DNA of 64,000 nt from Candidatus Synoicihabitans palmerolidicus (GTDB lineage Bacteria; Verrucomicrobiota; Verrucomicrobiia; Opitutales; Opitutaceae), in NCBI GenBank assembly GCA_020809425.1, contig JAGGDC010000001.1, positions 1,687,001 to 1,751,000 on the forward strand. The letters are read 5' to 3'. Position 1 is the first letter of the stretch; each line of letters starts with the position of its first letter. The notes beneath the pieces were generated by a model. That model saw only the letters and a list, made by a program, of their open reading frames with translations. It was not told the origin of the DNA and made no database searches. Shown one piece after another: positions 51,001 to 61,712 of this stretch. The translations under genes were made by a program, and so were the position numbers.

Positions 51001-51230
51001 ACCGCGGGCGTGCTGACATCACGAACCACGCTGGGTTGAAAGATCAGTTCGCGACCCGCCTGAGTGGCGAACGCCTGGAGGGAATCCGCCGCCGCCGCCG
51101 GCAGGTCGAAGGACTTGACGGACTCATCCTCCGCCGAGGCGGAAAATACGAATCCCAGAGCGAGGACGGCGAACAACGCAATCCGAACGAAACCCGCCAA
51201 CAGAGGACGGAAAGTGCTAGGCATATTCAT
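48017..51230 (-). pseudogene. TonB-dependent receptor 2 with STN domain, frameshifted
   Basis: Signal peptide (LFAVLALGFVFSASAED) then a secretin/TonB N-terminal domain (DLPAAAADSLQAFATQAGRE, VKGSFTIKDALARLLADTDL), the module that talks to FecR. Plug: RMGVSSLEELFRYLPQTSSV, GAIYGGGALDGAINIILRKE-like residues (actual SGSAIYGGGALDGAINIILR). Barrel pieces: ASLSLEESSTEGVNSDGEAF, NPGLEPETAESFNAGLILTL, and the end RQRFVYVQIKKSL. Frame changes occur near 50880, 49600, 49470 and 48390. Its neighbours FecR and the TlpA genes suggest uptake of a redox-active or metal-containing ligand, which is inference. Confidence 0.85.
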
Positions 51231-51353
51231 GGTGCTGGAGGCAGGTAAGTCGATTGTGGTCCTGCCAAGAGGGAAAACGCACGGGTACCACGTTTCCGTT
51301 ATAAAAAGTTTAGGCGTAGTGATTATCCCGTGACAATCAAGCGACAGAATCGC

Positions 51354-52450
51354 CTAGGGCGCTCGCAAAACCGTGACGCCTTCTTCGTTGGTCTCCATCC
51401 GCAAGCCATAGGCGGCGGACATCAACCGGACGAACACATCAACATTATTGAGCCGGAAAGTGCCCTCAATGCGCATCTCACCCAAGGACGCAGCACCAAT
51501 CTTCAACTGTCGGGAATTCCCGCCGTTAAAGACTCCCACTACCTCGGCCAATGGCGTGGCAGTAAACTCCAAAACCTGCGGTTGCCACGCCATCTCGGCT
51601 TGCACTTCGGCCATTGGAACCAAAGCGACCACCGTTTGCGGACGCTCCGTTATCAGCGAAACCACCGCCCGCTCACCCGCCGAGAGCAACGAGCCCTCTC
51701 CAATCGCAAACGGATCCGCATCGGGATAAGGCGCCATGTCATGGGAGTCCACCGCAACGCGTCCGTGGGTCACCAGAACTTCGATCTGGTCCGCGGCAAG
51801 ACGCACATTAAACGCTGGGCCCACAGCCCGAACGCGCATTGGACCGGCCTGCACGACAAGGGACGGGACGGATCGGTGCACCACCGTAAAATGAACCTCT
51901 CCATCGAGTAACCGTACGTCATGCCGTCCCACGCTGTCGGCCACTTCCACCCGGGCGCCGGCATTCATATCGACGAGCGATCCGTCCGGCAGATGCTGGC
52001 GGCGTGCCTCGCGAGTCGTAAATTGGATCGGCTCGATGGCGGCGATCGCAGGGGCGCCTACCAATGCCTCCGCCGGAACCGTGGTTGGTCGCTGAACTGA
52101 AACGACCACGGCCACGGTGGCCGCCAAGCCTGCGGTGAATCAGCCGCCCCATTTCCACCAGCGGAAGCCTCGCATCTCTCCGGGCGCCGATTCCGCCGTT
52201 GAGGACTGCTGCAATAAATCCGGGTTCGGAGTCGCCGCGTGTTCCGGACGCCATTCCGTCAAAATATCAAACTCGACCACGCGCGTTCCAGGCGGGTCAA
52301 AATTTCGCGATGCACTGGGTTGGCACTCAGCCAATTCAGAAACTCGTCCTGCTCGGTGGGCGTGAGGCCACGATCACGTCGCGCCAACCAGGTGGCGGCG
52401 GTGGACTCAATCTTCGCAGAGTCGGAAGGGGATGGGGGTTGGGAGGACAT
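51354..52450 (-). pseudogene. FecR-like anti-sigma/sensor protein, broken
   Basis: From ATG 52450 (MSSQPPSPSDSAKIESTAAT), the DUF4880 cytoplasmic region WLARRDRGLTPTEQDEFLNW and LSANPVHREILTRLERAW. A shift near 52265 follows. A membrane helix at the start of TAGLAATVAVVVSVQR is preceded by TGA at 52137-52139. The periplasmic FecR domain has LPDGSLVDMNAGARVEVADS and VRAVGPAFNVRLAADQIEVL, with an STN-like tail ATPLAEVVGVFNGGNSRQL. It should pass a signal from receptor 2 to an ECF sigma factor, but the sigma gene expected upstream is replaced by IS1182-like copy B, 73 bases away. Confidence 0.85.
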
Positions 52451-52522
52451 GGCGGGGGGGGTTATGGCAGACCGAGCCGGGCGAGAAACGCCGTGCATTT
52501 GCGCACCCCAATTCCTACCTGG

Positions 52523-54338
52523 AGCGTGTCCCATTTACCCTGATTTTGGAAGGGGGGCAGGAAAGCCGATTTTTTGAGCGGATTTCCGGCTACCAATGGC
52601 GGATGTAGGCGCGCGCAGAGGCAATTTAATGGCTAAATTGCAGTGTCGCAGCAGTCAGTGCCTGGATTGTTTCCATGAGGGAACCTCCGGCAGCCGGTTT
52701 ATTGTTCATCGTTGGAGTAGGCTTGGTGGTTTTAGGCGGCTTGGGCCTGCGGTGGTTGGTCGGCCAGCAGTCGGGAGATGAGCCACAGGTTGTGACCGAG
52801 GATGCTCCAGGCTACCGCCAGGTAGCGATTCGTGAAGCCTCTGGCTCTCAATCGCTTGCCTTGGCGTTGCTTGATGATGGCGATGCGGGCTTCCGTCGAA
52901 GCCCGGCGATGCTGGAGCGCCACGAACTGCGGCTCCTGCATGCGCCGTTGCAGTTGCTGCGGATCGCGGGGGCAAGTGGCGTCATAAATGTCGGCTTCGG
53001 CCAAGCGTTCGCACAGCCGTTTGGTCGAGAAGCCTCGGTCGGTGCTCGCCGCTTTGATCGGGGTGCTCAGGGCGAACTGATTCTGGCGCTCGAGGCTCTG
53101 GTCGAACTGACGCCATTCGGCCGGAGCCATTCCCTGATACAACTGCCAATCGGTGATCAACCCCGTCACGCTCTCACTGATCATGAGGGTGTTGCCAAAC
53201 TCGACCTCGCCGGACGCTTTGCCCCGGACCACGGTCTGCACGTCGGGTTCGTAGACGCGGAGGATCTTCTCGGCGTTGGGCACGGGTCGCGCGCCGATAA
53301 TGCGTTCGTGGGCCTGTTTGATCGCGGCCGGCAGTTGCTCGAGCATGGCGTCGATGCGCGCAATGATGCGGGTGGCCTGGCGCTCACTGAAGCGGGTCTG
53401 GGCGTAGTCGGCGGCGAGGTGGTCGCGGTGGCGGCGGGCGTGCTCGCCGATGGTGCGCAGCAGGCGTTTCATCTGGCGGAGCACGCCCTTGCGGGCCCGC
53501 TTCGCATCGCCGTCGGCTGTGGGTCATCGCGAGGCACCACCGATTCATCTGCTTGGCAAAGACTGGCGGCTCGTTCGGCATCCGACCCCGCAACCCCGCT
53601 GCACGGAGCAGTTTCACCGCCTGGAGCAGGGGGTGCGGCTCACGTCGCGAAAGAGCACCCAGTCGACCGGGAAATGGATGTTGGCCTGCAGGCAGGTCGA
53701 GTCCACCAGGCACGTATCCATCGGCTGCGCCGCAGCCAGTCCCAGTTCGCTCGCCCGGTCCGCCTCACCGCACATCTCGATAAAGACTTGGCTCATCCTG
53801 CGCACCTGCCCGGCGGTGAAGCATTTGGACGCACGCGCCCGCACGCTTTCTTTGGGAGACCCACTTGATGCCGTCGATCCGGCGCGCTCCGCAAAAGTCG
53901 ACCAACAGATCGCTGGAGGAGATGCTCAGGGAAAGTTTACGCAAGCTGGTGTTTCCGAACATCATGCGCAATACCTGCCCCCGCCGCGCCTTGCGCGCGA
54001 ACTGCAGGTGTCGCGGCAACCCGGCCACGTCGTCGCCCCGCCAGTTTTCGCGGGCAAAGTCCACGGCCATCGCTTCCAAGTGACTGTTGGCCAGCAACTG
54101 GTCGAGCCCCGCCAGTTGATCGCGCAACGCGGCGTAATCTTTGTTGGGTCCGACCGGAGTCAGGTCTGGACGCAGCCAGGTTTGTAGGGCAACTTCCGGG
54201 GTGACCGCTTCAATAGTATTGTTCACATCAAATTATACACGCCGTTTTTGTGCCGAAACTAGGAAATCCTCCCGGCTTCGGCCTCTTTATTTTTACGCTA
54301 CCTCCTCTTCTCCAACCTCTTGCGCTTGTGGGACACGT
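52523..54338 (-). mobile_element. IS1182/ISNCY-like insertion sequence, copy B
   Basis: Same element as at 602-2437, in the opposite orientation. Right end AGCGTGTCCCATTTACCCTG starts at 52523; left end, complement of AACGTGTCCCACAAGCGC, ends at about 54338. It separates FecR from its missing sigma gene and stops only 7 bases before the ppk1 start codon. The two copies differ by scattered substitutions and C-run lengths, so they are not a very recent duplication. Confidence 0.8.
52732..54226 (-). pseudogene. IS1182/ISNCY-like transposase, copy B, frameshifted
   Basis: GTG start at 54226 as in copy A. The first frame runs MNNTIEAVTPEVALQTWLRP to IDGIKWVSQRKR and does not have the TGA found in copy A (AREN-W-RGDD is intact). 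A frame change near 53855, at the same place as in copy A, leads to RASKCFTAGQVRRMSQVFIE, QPMDTCLVDSTCLQANIHFP and VLFRDVSRT. A C5 run near 53620 causes another. The catalytic half from 53484 (FGNTLMISESVTGLITDWQL, STDRGFSTKRLCERL) is open to the natural end LADQPPQAQAA. Confidence 0.85.
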
Positions 54339-54345
54339 TCTAACT

Positions 54346-56553
54346 ATGCCTCGACGCCGCGCAATCTCCTCCGATCCTGTCATTACTCCGCCTCTCGTTG
54401 ATACCGAGGGCGTCAGTACCCCGCGCTGCGTCAACGAACCTGTCGGTCGTCCCGATCGGCCCACCAAGGCCGCCTACTTCAATCGCGAGTTGTCGTGGCT
54501 CGCCTTTAACCGTCGCGTGCTGGAACAGGCCCGCACCACCTCCAACCCGTTGCTCGAACACGTCAACTTCCTCGCCATCGTCTGCTCCAATCTCGACGAA
54601 TTTTTCGAGATCCGGGTCGCCGGCCTCATCCAACAAGTGGAAAGCGGCATCGAGAAATCCGGCTTCGATGGCCTCGGTCCTCGCGAACAGCTGCGGCGTA
54701 TCCACTCCGTGGTGGCATCCCTGGTCGACGACCAATACCGCACGTGGCACGACAAGCTCGTGCCTGCCCTCGCCGACGAAGGCATCCTCTTCAAAGCCGC
54801 CCACGAACTTTCCCCGGCCGAACTCACCTGGGTTGAACAGTACTTTGAAGAACAGGTTTTCCCGGTGCTCACTCCCCTGGGTCTCGATCAAGCCCACCCC
54901 TTTCCTCAACTCGGCAACAAGACCCTCAACGTCATCGTCTCTCTCGACGATCCAGACACTCTCAAAATCGAGCGCTACGCCGCCATCCTGCCCGTTCCTC
55001 GCATCCTGCCCCGCCTCGTTCGCATCGAACCGGAGGGCGCTCAACACCAAACCTACATCTTCCTCAGCGAAATCATCAAACTCTGCGCGGGGTCCTTCTT
55101 TCCGGGCTACCGCATCAACGGCGCCCACGCCTTCCGGGTGACCCGTAACAGCGACCTCTACATCGACGAGGAAGAAGCGGAAAACCTCCTCAAAGCCATC
55201 GAAGCCGAGCTCCGCAATCAACGGCGCGGGGCCGCCGTGCGACTCGAAATCGAACAGGGCGTCGACGACGTGATTTTCGAAACCCTCTGCAACCATCTCG
55301 AACTCTCCCACGAGTATGTCTTTCGCCTCGCGGGTCCGATCAATCTGCTCCGCATCATGAGCCTCACCGAGATCGATCGTCCCGATCTCAAATTTCCCCC
55401 GTTCAAACCCGTCACCACCTCCGCCCTGCGCCCTGGTGTGTCGCCGTTCGAAACCCTGAGCCACCGCGATGCGCTCCTTCACCATCCTTACGACAGCTTC
55501 GAGCCCGTCGTCGAGTTTGTGACTTTCGCCGCGCACGACCCCCAGGTGTTTGCCATGAAGCAAACCCTGTATCGCACCAGTGGCGACTCCCCCATCGTTC
55601 GCGCCCTCATTGAGGCCTCCAAAAACGGCAAACAAGTCACCGCGCTGGTCGAACTCAAAGCCCGCTTCGACGAGGCCAACAACATCCAATGGGCTCGCCA
55701 ACTGGAAGAAGCCGGCGTCCACGTGGTCTACGGTCTCGTAGGTCATAAAATCCACTGCAAGTGCTCCCTCGTGGTTCGACGCGAAGGCTCCGTACTCCGC
55801 CGCTACGCCCACCTGGGCACCGGCAACTACAACCCCAAAACCGCCCGCTTCTACACCGATGTCAGTTTCTTCACCTCGCGGACCGACATTACCGAAGACG
55901 TGGCCAACATTTTCAACACCCTCACCGGCTTTCCCCGTAAACCCATCTTCGAACGCCTGCTCGTCGCCCCGTTTAATCTGCACGGCAACCTCATCAAACT
56001 GATCGATGTCGAGATCGCCAGCGCCCGCGCCGACCGCCCCGCTCGCATCATGGCGAAGATGAACTCACTCATCGACAAAGCCATCATCGATCGCCTCTAC
56101 GCCGCCTCCCAAGCCGGAGTCAAAATCGACCTCATTGTCCGCGGCATCTGTGGTCTGGTTCCCGGATTGCGTGGCCTCAGCGACAACATCCGAGTGCGTA
56201 GCATCGTCGGCCGCTTCCTCGAACACACTCGCGCCTTCTACTTTCAAAACGCCACCGGCGAACCCGCCATCTACGCCGGCAGCGCCGACTGGATGCCCCG
56301 CAACTTCTTCCGACGCATCGAAGTCGTATTTCCCATCGACGACCCAGCCCTCCGCGCCTGGTTCATCGACGAAATGTTTCCACTGGAAATGCAGGACAAC
56401 CAAAACGCCCGCGAGCTGCGCTCCAACGGCGCATACCGACCGGTGCCGCGCCGCCCCGAAGATCCCACCTTCTCCGTGCAAAACTACTTCATGGCCGCCG
56501 CCACCCAACGCACCCGCGCCCTAGCCACCGTCAACCCCGACCTCCCGCGCTAA
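54346..56553 (+). CDS. ppk: Polyphosphate kinase 1
   Basis: 735 residues, intact. It makes inorganic polyphosphate from ATP. N-terminal domain: YFNRELSWLAFNRRVLEQA near residue 45 and AIVCSNLDEFFEIRVAGLIQ. Head domain through the middle. Catalytic phospholipase-D-like core: HDPQVFAMKQTLYRTSGDSP, VVYGLVGHKIHCKCSLVVRR with the phosphorylated His near residue 470, RRYAHLGTGNYNPKTARFYT and IYAGSADWMPRNFFRRIEVV. The ATG at 54346 follows the IS1182-like end by 7 bases, so the original promoter is displaced and any transcription must begin in the IS or further upstream; no good RBS is visible. Confidence 0.95.
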   Translation: MPRRRAISSDPVITPPLVDTEGVSTPRCVNEPVGRPDRPTKAAYFNRELSWLAFNRRVLEQARTTSNPLLEHVNFLAIVCSNLDEFFEIRVAGLIQQVESGIEKSGFDGLGPREQLRRIHSVVASLVDDQYRTWHDKLVPALADEGILFKAAHELSPAELTWVEQYFEEQVFPVLTPLGLDQAHPFPQLGNKTLNVIVSLDDPDTLKIERYAAILPVPRILPRLVRIEPEGAQHQTYIFLSEIIKLCAGSFFPGYRINGAHAFRVTRNSDLYIDEEEAENLLKAIEAELRNQRRGAAVRLEIEQGVDDVIFETLCNHLELSHEYVFRLAGPINLLRIMSLTEIDRPDLKFPPFKPVTTSALRPGVSPFETLSHRDALLHHPYDSFEPVVEFVTFAAHDPQVFAMKQTLYRTSGDSPIVRALIEASKNGKQVTALVELKARFDEANNIQWARQLEEAGVHVVYGLVGHKIHCKCSLVVRREGSVLRRYAHLGTGNYNPKTARFYTDVSFFTSRTDITEDVANIFNTLTGFPRKPIFERLLVAPFNLHGNLIKLIDVEIASARADRPARIMAKMNSLIDKAIIDRLYAASQAGVKIDLIVRGICGLVPGLRGLSDNIRVRSIVGRFLEHTRAFYFQNATGEPAIYAGSADWMPRNFFRRIEVVFPIDDPALRAWFIDEMFPLEMQDNQNARELRSNGAYRPVPRRPEDPTFSVQNYFMAAATQRTRALATVNPDLPR

Positions 56554-56686
56554 ACCCCGCAGCGCCTCCCCCCCCAGCATGAGCCCAGCGGCGTACCGGC
56601 TACCCAAATCGACCGACCACTCTCCCGCCAGAAAGCAGACCAATACGCTCAGCGCCGGGCCGATTGAAAGGGGGCAGATTCAAGGA

Positions 56687-57300
56687 TCAGTTTGAATCGA
56701 GATTAGATATAAGCTGCTTGAAGAGTTGAGCGGGAGACTTCCAGCCGAGGATCTTGCGGGGACGCTCGTTGAGCATCTGCTGATAGGCACTGAGTTGCGG
56801 ATATGAGACGGTGGACAGGTCGGAGCCTTTAGGCAGGTAGTGACGGATGCGGCCGTTGTGGCTTTCGCAGGTGCCGCGTTCCCAAGGACTGTGCGGGAGG
56901 CAGAAGAAGACCTGGAGACCGAGATCGGCGGCAAGGGTCTTGTGTTGGGACATTGCCTGGGGCGGAGTGGAGGGTCTTGCGCAGCGGCATCGGGATGGCG
57001 GCAAGGCGGCGGGTAAAGGCATCGCGCACGCTTTGGGCATCCTTGTGAGGCAGATGGCAAAGCATGGTGTAACGGGTGGTGCGTTCCACGAGCACGCCAA
57101 CCGCCGAACGGTTACCCGTGCCGAGGATCAGATCGCCTTCGTAGTGGCCGGCGATTAAGCGATCCTCGACCTCGGCGGGATTTTGATCAACCGAGCACCC
57201 TATCGGGGATCTTGCCCTGGGTGGCGACCACACCACGGCGGTGAGGCTTACGCGCCCGGTGGCTGCGCCGCAGGCACTGGCCGCAGTCCAACACTGAGTG
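56687..57300 (-). pseudogene. IS30-family transposase, N-terminally truncated and frameshifted
   Basis: The catalytic half of an IS30 transposase. GHYEGDLILGTGNRSAVGVL (first Asp) near 57160 and HSPWERGTCESHNGRIRHYL (Glu) near 56860 are clear, and the end is PRKILGWKSPAQLFKQLI. QCLRRSHRARKPHRRGVVAT in another frame is the part before the core. Frame shifts lie near 57190 and 56960, the latter in RKTLHSAPGN where TFDNG-like residues should be. The N-terminal HTH region is gone beyond about 57310, where the sequence becomes the flank of the next IS30. Confidence 0.75.
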
Positions 57301-57426
57301 CACAGGCTGAGAGGGAGTGGTTAATGCACTATAATGAATACTATACGTTTGATATTGGGATTGATGATTGGCGGGATTGAGGTTGCGGCAGGCCGCAGGA
57401 AGGGAGCGGTGAGCAGCTATACACAA

Positions 57427-57475
57427 CCCAGAGAGAGGACGACCGGCTTGGCGGGCCGGTCGTCCTCTCTCTGGG
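57427..57475. promoter_or_regulatory. Perfect 20-bp-arm hairpin upstream of IS30 transposase
   Basis: CCCAGAGAGAGGACGACCGG (57427-57446), a 9-base loop, then its exact complement at 57456-57475. It lies 45 bases before the GTG start of the transposase gene. It could be a transcription attenuator, an operator or a target duplication scar. Confidence 0.6.
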
Positions 57476-57520
57476 AAAAACTCCGCGCTGGCGTCGTGGG
57501 CGCAGAGCGGAGGATTTGGA

Positions 57521-58470
57521 GTGGTGGCAAAAATACAACGGCGCATCACCGCCAAGGAACGCGAGGCGATTCATGCCGATTTGGCCCAGGGCAAAAGCGG
57601 CGCTCAGCTTGCCGCCGCCTTCGGCCGCGACGCCTCGGTGGTCAATCGCGAGATCACCCGCAACGGCGGGCGCAACAGCTACAGCGGCATGGATGCGCAG
57701 ACTCGCGCTTGCCCTCGGCCCAAGTGCGCCGCGCGCAACAAAGTCGCCGACACGCCCGCCTTGCGCGACGAGGTGCTGGCCCTGTTTGCCACCGGCGCTA
57801 CGCCCAAGCAAATCGAAGTCGCCTTGAGACGACGTCATGGCCTTGCTCTGACCCGACGCGTGAGCTACGAAACCATCTACGACTTCATCTACGTCCACTC
57901 CAAAGGCTCGGTTAAGAAGGAGGTGATCGCTTATTTGCGGCGCAAGAAGCCCCGGCGCAGTCCCGCCCCCCGCGCCAAGGGCAAGCTCTCGGGCCAGTTA
58001 TCGGCGAGCGACCCGCTGAGGTGGAGCGCCGGGAGGTGCCCGGACACTGGGAGGCCGACTTGGTCATGGGTGCGGGCAATCGCACCGCCATTTTGGTCAT
58101 CACCGAACTGGTCTCCCGCTACGTGATGATCGTCCCGTTGGGCGGCGCCAAAGACGCGAGCAGCGTCGCCCACGCTCTCATCCGGGCCTTCAAACGCCTG
58201 CCCGCCCACCTGCGCAAGACCCTCACCTACGACAACGGCCGCGAAATGGCCCAACATGCCGCCTTCTCCCTTGCCACAAAAGTGGCGGTCTACTTCTGCA
58301 ATCCACACAGCCCTTGGCAGCGCGGTGCGGTCGCGAATATCAACGGTCTGATCCGGGAATACTTCCCTAAAGGCATCGACTTTAACACCGTCACCAAAGG
58401 CCAAATCGCCAAAGCGGAGTGGCTACTCAATACTCCCTCGCATCGGGCTCGACGGACAGTCTCCCGCTGA
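57521..58470 (+). pseudogene. IS30-family transposase, one frameshift, altered catalytic Glu
   Basis: From GTG 57521: HTH domain AKEREAIHADLAQGKSGAQL, AAFGRDASVVNREITRNGG, second HTH TGATPKQIEVALRRRHG. After KLSGQLSASDP the frame changes near 58018 to VERREVPGHWEADLVMGAGN (first Asp). TLTYDNGREMAQHAAF gives the second Asp. In the third motif, HSPWQRGAVANINGLIREYF, the family Glu (NEN in most IS30) is replaced by VAN, so the DDE triad seems incomplete. Ends RARRTVSR at 58470. Confidence 0.82.
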
Positions 58471-58692
58471 AGTCTTTCATGCTATTATACAAAAAAACAA
58501 AAAACTGTGCACTAGCCGCTTGACGCCGCCGTTCCTGAAAACCTGATCGCACAAAGCTCAAATATTAGAACAACCCGACCAGTCGCGTCACGAGATCCGA
58601 AAACACGCCCCCACTACCCCACCAAGTCTATCCTACCCGCCTCACCGCAGTTAAAAAATCCTAAGTACCTATTTTCCTATTACATAAAACTC

Positions 58693-60390
58693 TCAATCAA
58701 AACTCGCACGGTCCAACAGCTCCTGCACCTCGATTCTGATATCCGGCGACGATAGGAACTCCGGGAACAAGCGGCTGATCTGCACGCGGGTCTGCCAATA
58801 CAGTTTCCGATCGTAGGTGCGTAGAAGGGCTCGTTTGAAGATTGAATCGGTAAGAAAGGCGCGCAATGCGGCCACTGCCCGCTCCACCTTTGCAGGATAC
58901 CCCCCGGTAACGCGAGTCGAGCCTACGAGGCGAATCATCCCTTGTTTTGCGGCCGCGATATCCGTTTCTGTGGCACCCTCTGCCGTGGCGATAACCAACC
59001 AGGCGTCGACGCCTGAAATGTCGGTCCAACGCCGCAATGAATTAAGCGCGTCGGCTCTCAGCGGATGGTTTTCTAGGATCAATTTCTGGAGGTAACCCGC
59101 CGCTGCCGGTCCGGAGTTACCGTCCAGAATAGCCAGCACATCGCGGCGTCGATCATCGTTATCCGCCGCGGCCATCGCGGGGGCATAAAAATCGTTCCAT
59201 AAGAAATCTGGCACACTCAAATTGGCCGACAGTTTTTTAAAACTGCCTTGAGCCGCACGCTTGAGACTGTCGTCAGACAACACGACTGATAGCAACAGGC
59301 GCACACTCTCCGTATCGCCCACGACTTCCATGCCTTTGTCCGCCGCCGTGCGCAGTTCCGGTTCGGTCCCTACTCGACCGAACTCGTTAAGAATTGGGAT
59401 AATGCCCACCCTGTTCCGCAGAGCCAATAACTGCAATGCCGCCACTCGTTCCTCGAGACCGCCCTTGCCCCGCACCGTAGACAGGAGCTTTTGGTCGGTC
59501 GAAGGTGTGTTAAGTCGAGCCAGCGCCGCAGCGACCGCCCGGTCCCGTCGGTTCGCGAGATAAAGATCGAGCAGCGATTGGAAACTAGCATCCGCACCCA
59601 CCATACTCAGCGTGCGTACCACCAACGGTTTCAATTCCGGAGTAGCGTCGGCTAGGAGCGCCAAAACCGCGGGTTCATATTTCGAGAGTCTCAGATCGGC
59701 AATGGCTTCGAGTACCACAGTTTGTTCCGTCGTCGACAACTCGCTGAGGCGCGTCACGACCTGATCACTCAGATCAGAATCCATGGCCATCCGGAGGAGG
59801 GCTGAGCGCAGGGGGGGCTCGGGGATTACTCAGGACCGTCGTCAATAACGTGAATGCGGCTACTTGGTCCAATTTCAGTAATTGGGCAAAGGCCGCGGCT
59901 TGGATGGCTTCACTTTGCCCCGACTCGGCCAATGCGAGGGCTAAGCGCCGATCCGTCAGCCCGGCGGTGAGCAAAGCATATTCAATGTCGCGCCTGAAGG
60001 CGCCCTCTGCGCCCACATGAGCCTTTTGCAGGGCCGCACGTACAGCGCGCGTCGAGCCAGATCCTGAATCCGTGGGTCGGCGTCTAGCAACAGGTTCGCC
60101 AACGGCTTCACCGCAGCCTTGGTGCCCACGAGTTCCAACATGCGCAGTGACCAGTCACGCGTCGGCCAATCGTGCTCCGGTCCGATAGCGAGCAGGAGTT
60201 CACGTTCCCACAGCTTCAACTCCTGCGGCGAGGCGTCGACCAAAGTTTGACGCAGATCAAGTCGCGCGGATTGGCGAATGGCAAAATCATCCGAGTTCAG
60301 ATCACGGATAAAGGGGGTGATTTCACTCGCTTGGACGGATGCGCAAAGCATTCCGCAGCAAGCAGCAAACAGGGCAAGAGTCTTGGTCAT
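58693..60390 (-). pseudogene. Secreted HEAT-repeat protein, frameshifted
   Basis: MTKTLALFAACCGMLCASVQ is a signal peptide at 60390. The rest is a run of helical repeats of about 35 residues: AVKPLANLLLDADPRIQDLA, RRLALALAESGQSEAIQAAA, LRLSKYEPAVLALLADATPE, RDRAVAAALARLNTPS and RVAALQLLALRNRVGIIPIL. HEAT proteins of this kind bind other proteins and often occur next to sugar oxidoreductase or heme c genes in this phylum. Frame changes near 60030 and in the C-rich run near 59808. The C-terminal 365 residues are open. It ends 26 bases from the oxidoreductase gene, same strand. Confidence 0.7.
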
Positions 60391-60415
60391 GATGGTGAAC
60401 AAAGGGACAGCGTGA

Positions 60416-61712
60416 TTAGGCGGGCAGCGGGTAGCCGGCGCGACGGGGACGATCTTCCCAACGGCTGGCGCCGGAATCTCCCATGATGTGCTCGGTCACC
60501 GGGTCCCAGCGGATGGGTCGGCGCAGACGTTCAGCGATACCGGCAAGTTGGCAGATCGTCGCGGTGCGATGACCGATGCTGGCGGGGCAGATCGGCGTCC
60601 GCCGGGAGCGCATGCATGCCAGCCAATTTTGTTGGTGGTTACTTGATTCGTAAAGTCGCACGTCGGAGGGGCCCAGCGGGCGCTTCGCCAACTCGGGCCG
60701 CGACGTGTCGAGTCGACCTTCACGGCTCACCCAGATGTCTCCCTCCGTACCGACAAAACGGATCATGTGGTTATTCTCGATCGGGTGATCGCGAATGACC
60801 TTCACGCCGTCCGCGTATTGATGATACTGATACTCTTCGTTCTCGAAGCCTTGGGGCACAAACAGGGTCGGTCCGGAGTCATCACGCCCGAGTGCCCACT
60901 GGGCAATGTCGTAGTGATGCGCCCCCCAGTCTCCATTTTTGCGGGAACCGTATTCCCAGTAGCTGCGCCAACCGCCCCCATAGTCGCCCAGCACCCGGTT
61001 GGCAGAATACGGTTCGAAAGGCGCCGGTCCGAGCCACTTGTCCTAGTTGAAACCGTCCGGGACCGGTTGCTCCGGCTCCAGCGTAGGCGCAGGGAAATCC
61101 CCCAACCGCGTGTAAACTTCCCTGATCTCCCCGATCCACCCACTGCGCACCATTTCCGCCGCTTTGCGGAAAGCGTGCTCCGACCGTTGTTGGGAGCCCA
61201 CTTGCAATATCCTGCCGTAGCGACGCTCGGCCTCCACCATGGCTTTACTCTCCGCAATGGTCAGCGTCATCGGCTTTTCCACATACACGGCCTTGCCAGC
61301 GCGCATGACGGCGATGGCGATGGCGGCGTGCCAATGGTCTGGGGTAACGATAAAGACCCCGTTCACGGCCGGGTCATTGATCACATCCTCATAATCCGGG
61401 GTCGCCCGCACATCGGGAAATCCGCGTTTTGCCATATCTGCACTGGCCGCCGCCAATGCATTAGCCTTCACGTCGTAGACATAGAGCGGTTGAACCCCGG
61501 GAGTCTCCACCACAGACACATGTCCGGTCATTTGTTTACCATGACCAATGAAGGCCAGATTAATTCGACTGTTCGCCCCTACCCCACCGTTGCGCCCCAA
61601 GACTTGCGACCGGACAATTTGGGGAGCGGCCAACATTAGGGCTCCGAACGAGGCACCTTGTTTTAAAAAAGATCGGCGCGACGCAAAACGAGTCAGAGAG
61701 GGGGGTCTTCAT
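60416..61712 (-). pseudogene. Gfo/Idh/MocA family oxidoreductase, Tat-exported, broken
   Basis: A secreted NAD(P)-dependent sugar oxidoreductase. A twin-arginine signal [20 protein letters not shown] is in frame only if one C is removed from the C6 run at 61699-61704 after the ATG (61710-61712). Rossmann fold: [20 protein letters not shown]. Then [40 protein letters not shown] (EKP motif), [20 protein letters not shown] and, after the stop, [18 protein letters not shown] with the catalytic His. A TAG at 61043-61045 interrupts GFN-x-DKWLGP, where a Tyr is usual. Otherwise open. Confidence 0.85.

Noticed and set aside
52239..52577. Plus-strand ORF ending in the IS tail
   Set aside because: It is antisense to fecR and shares only the IS-encoded end; a shadow frame.
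54340..55983. Long minus-strand ORF opposite ppk1
   Set aside because: Antisense shadow of a well-conserved gene with third-position GC bias.
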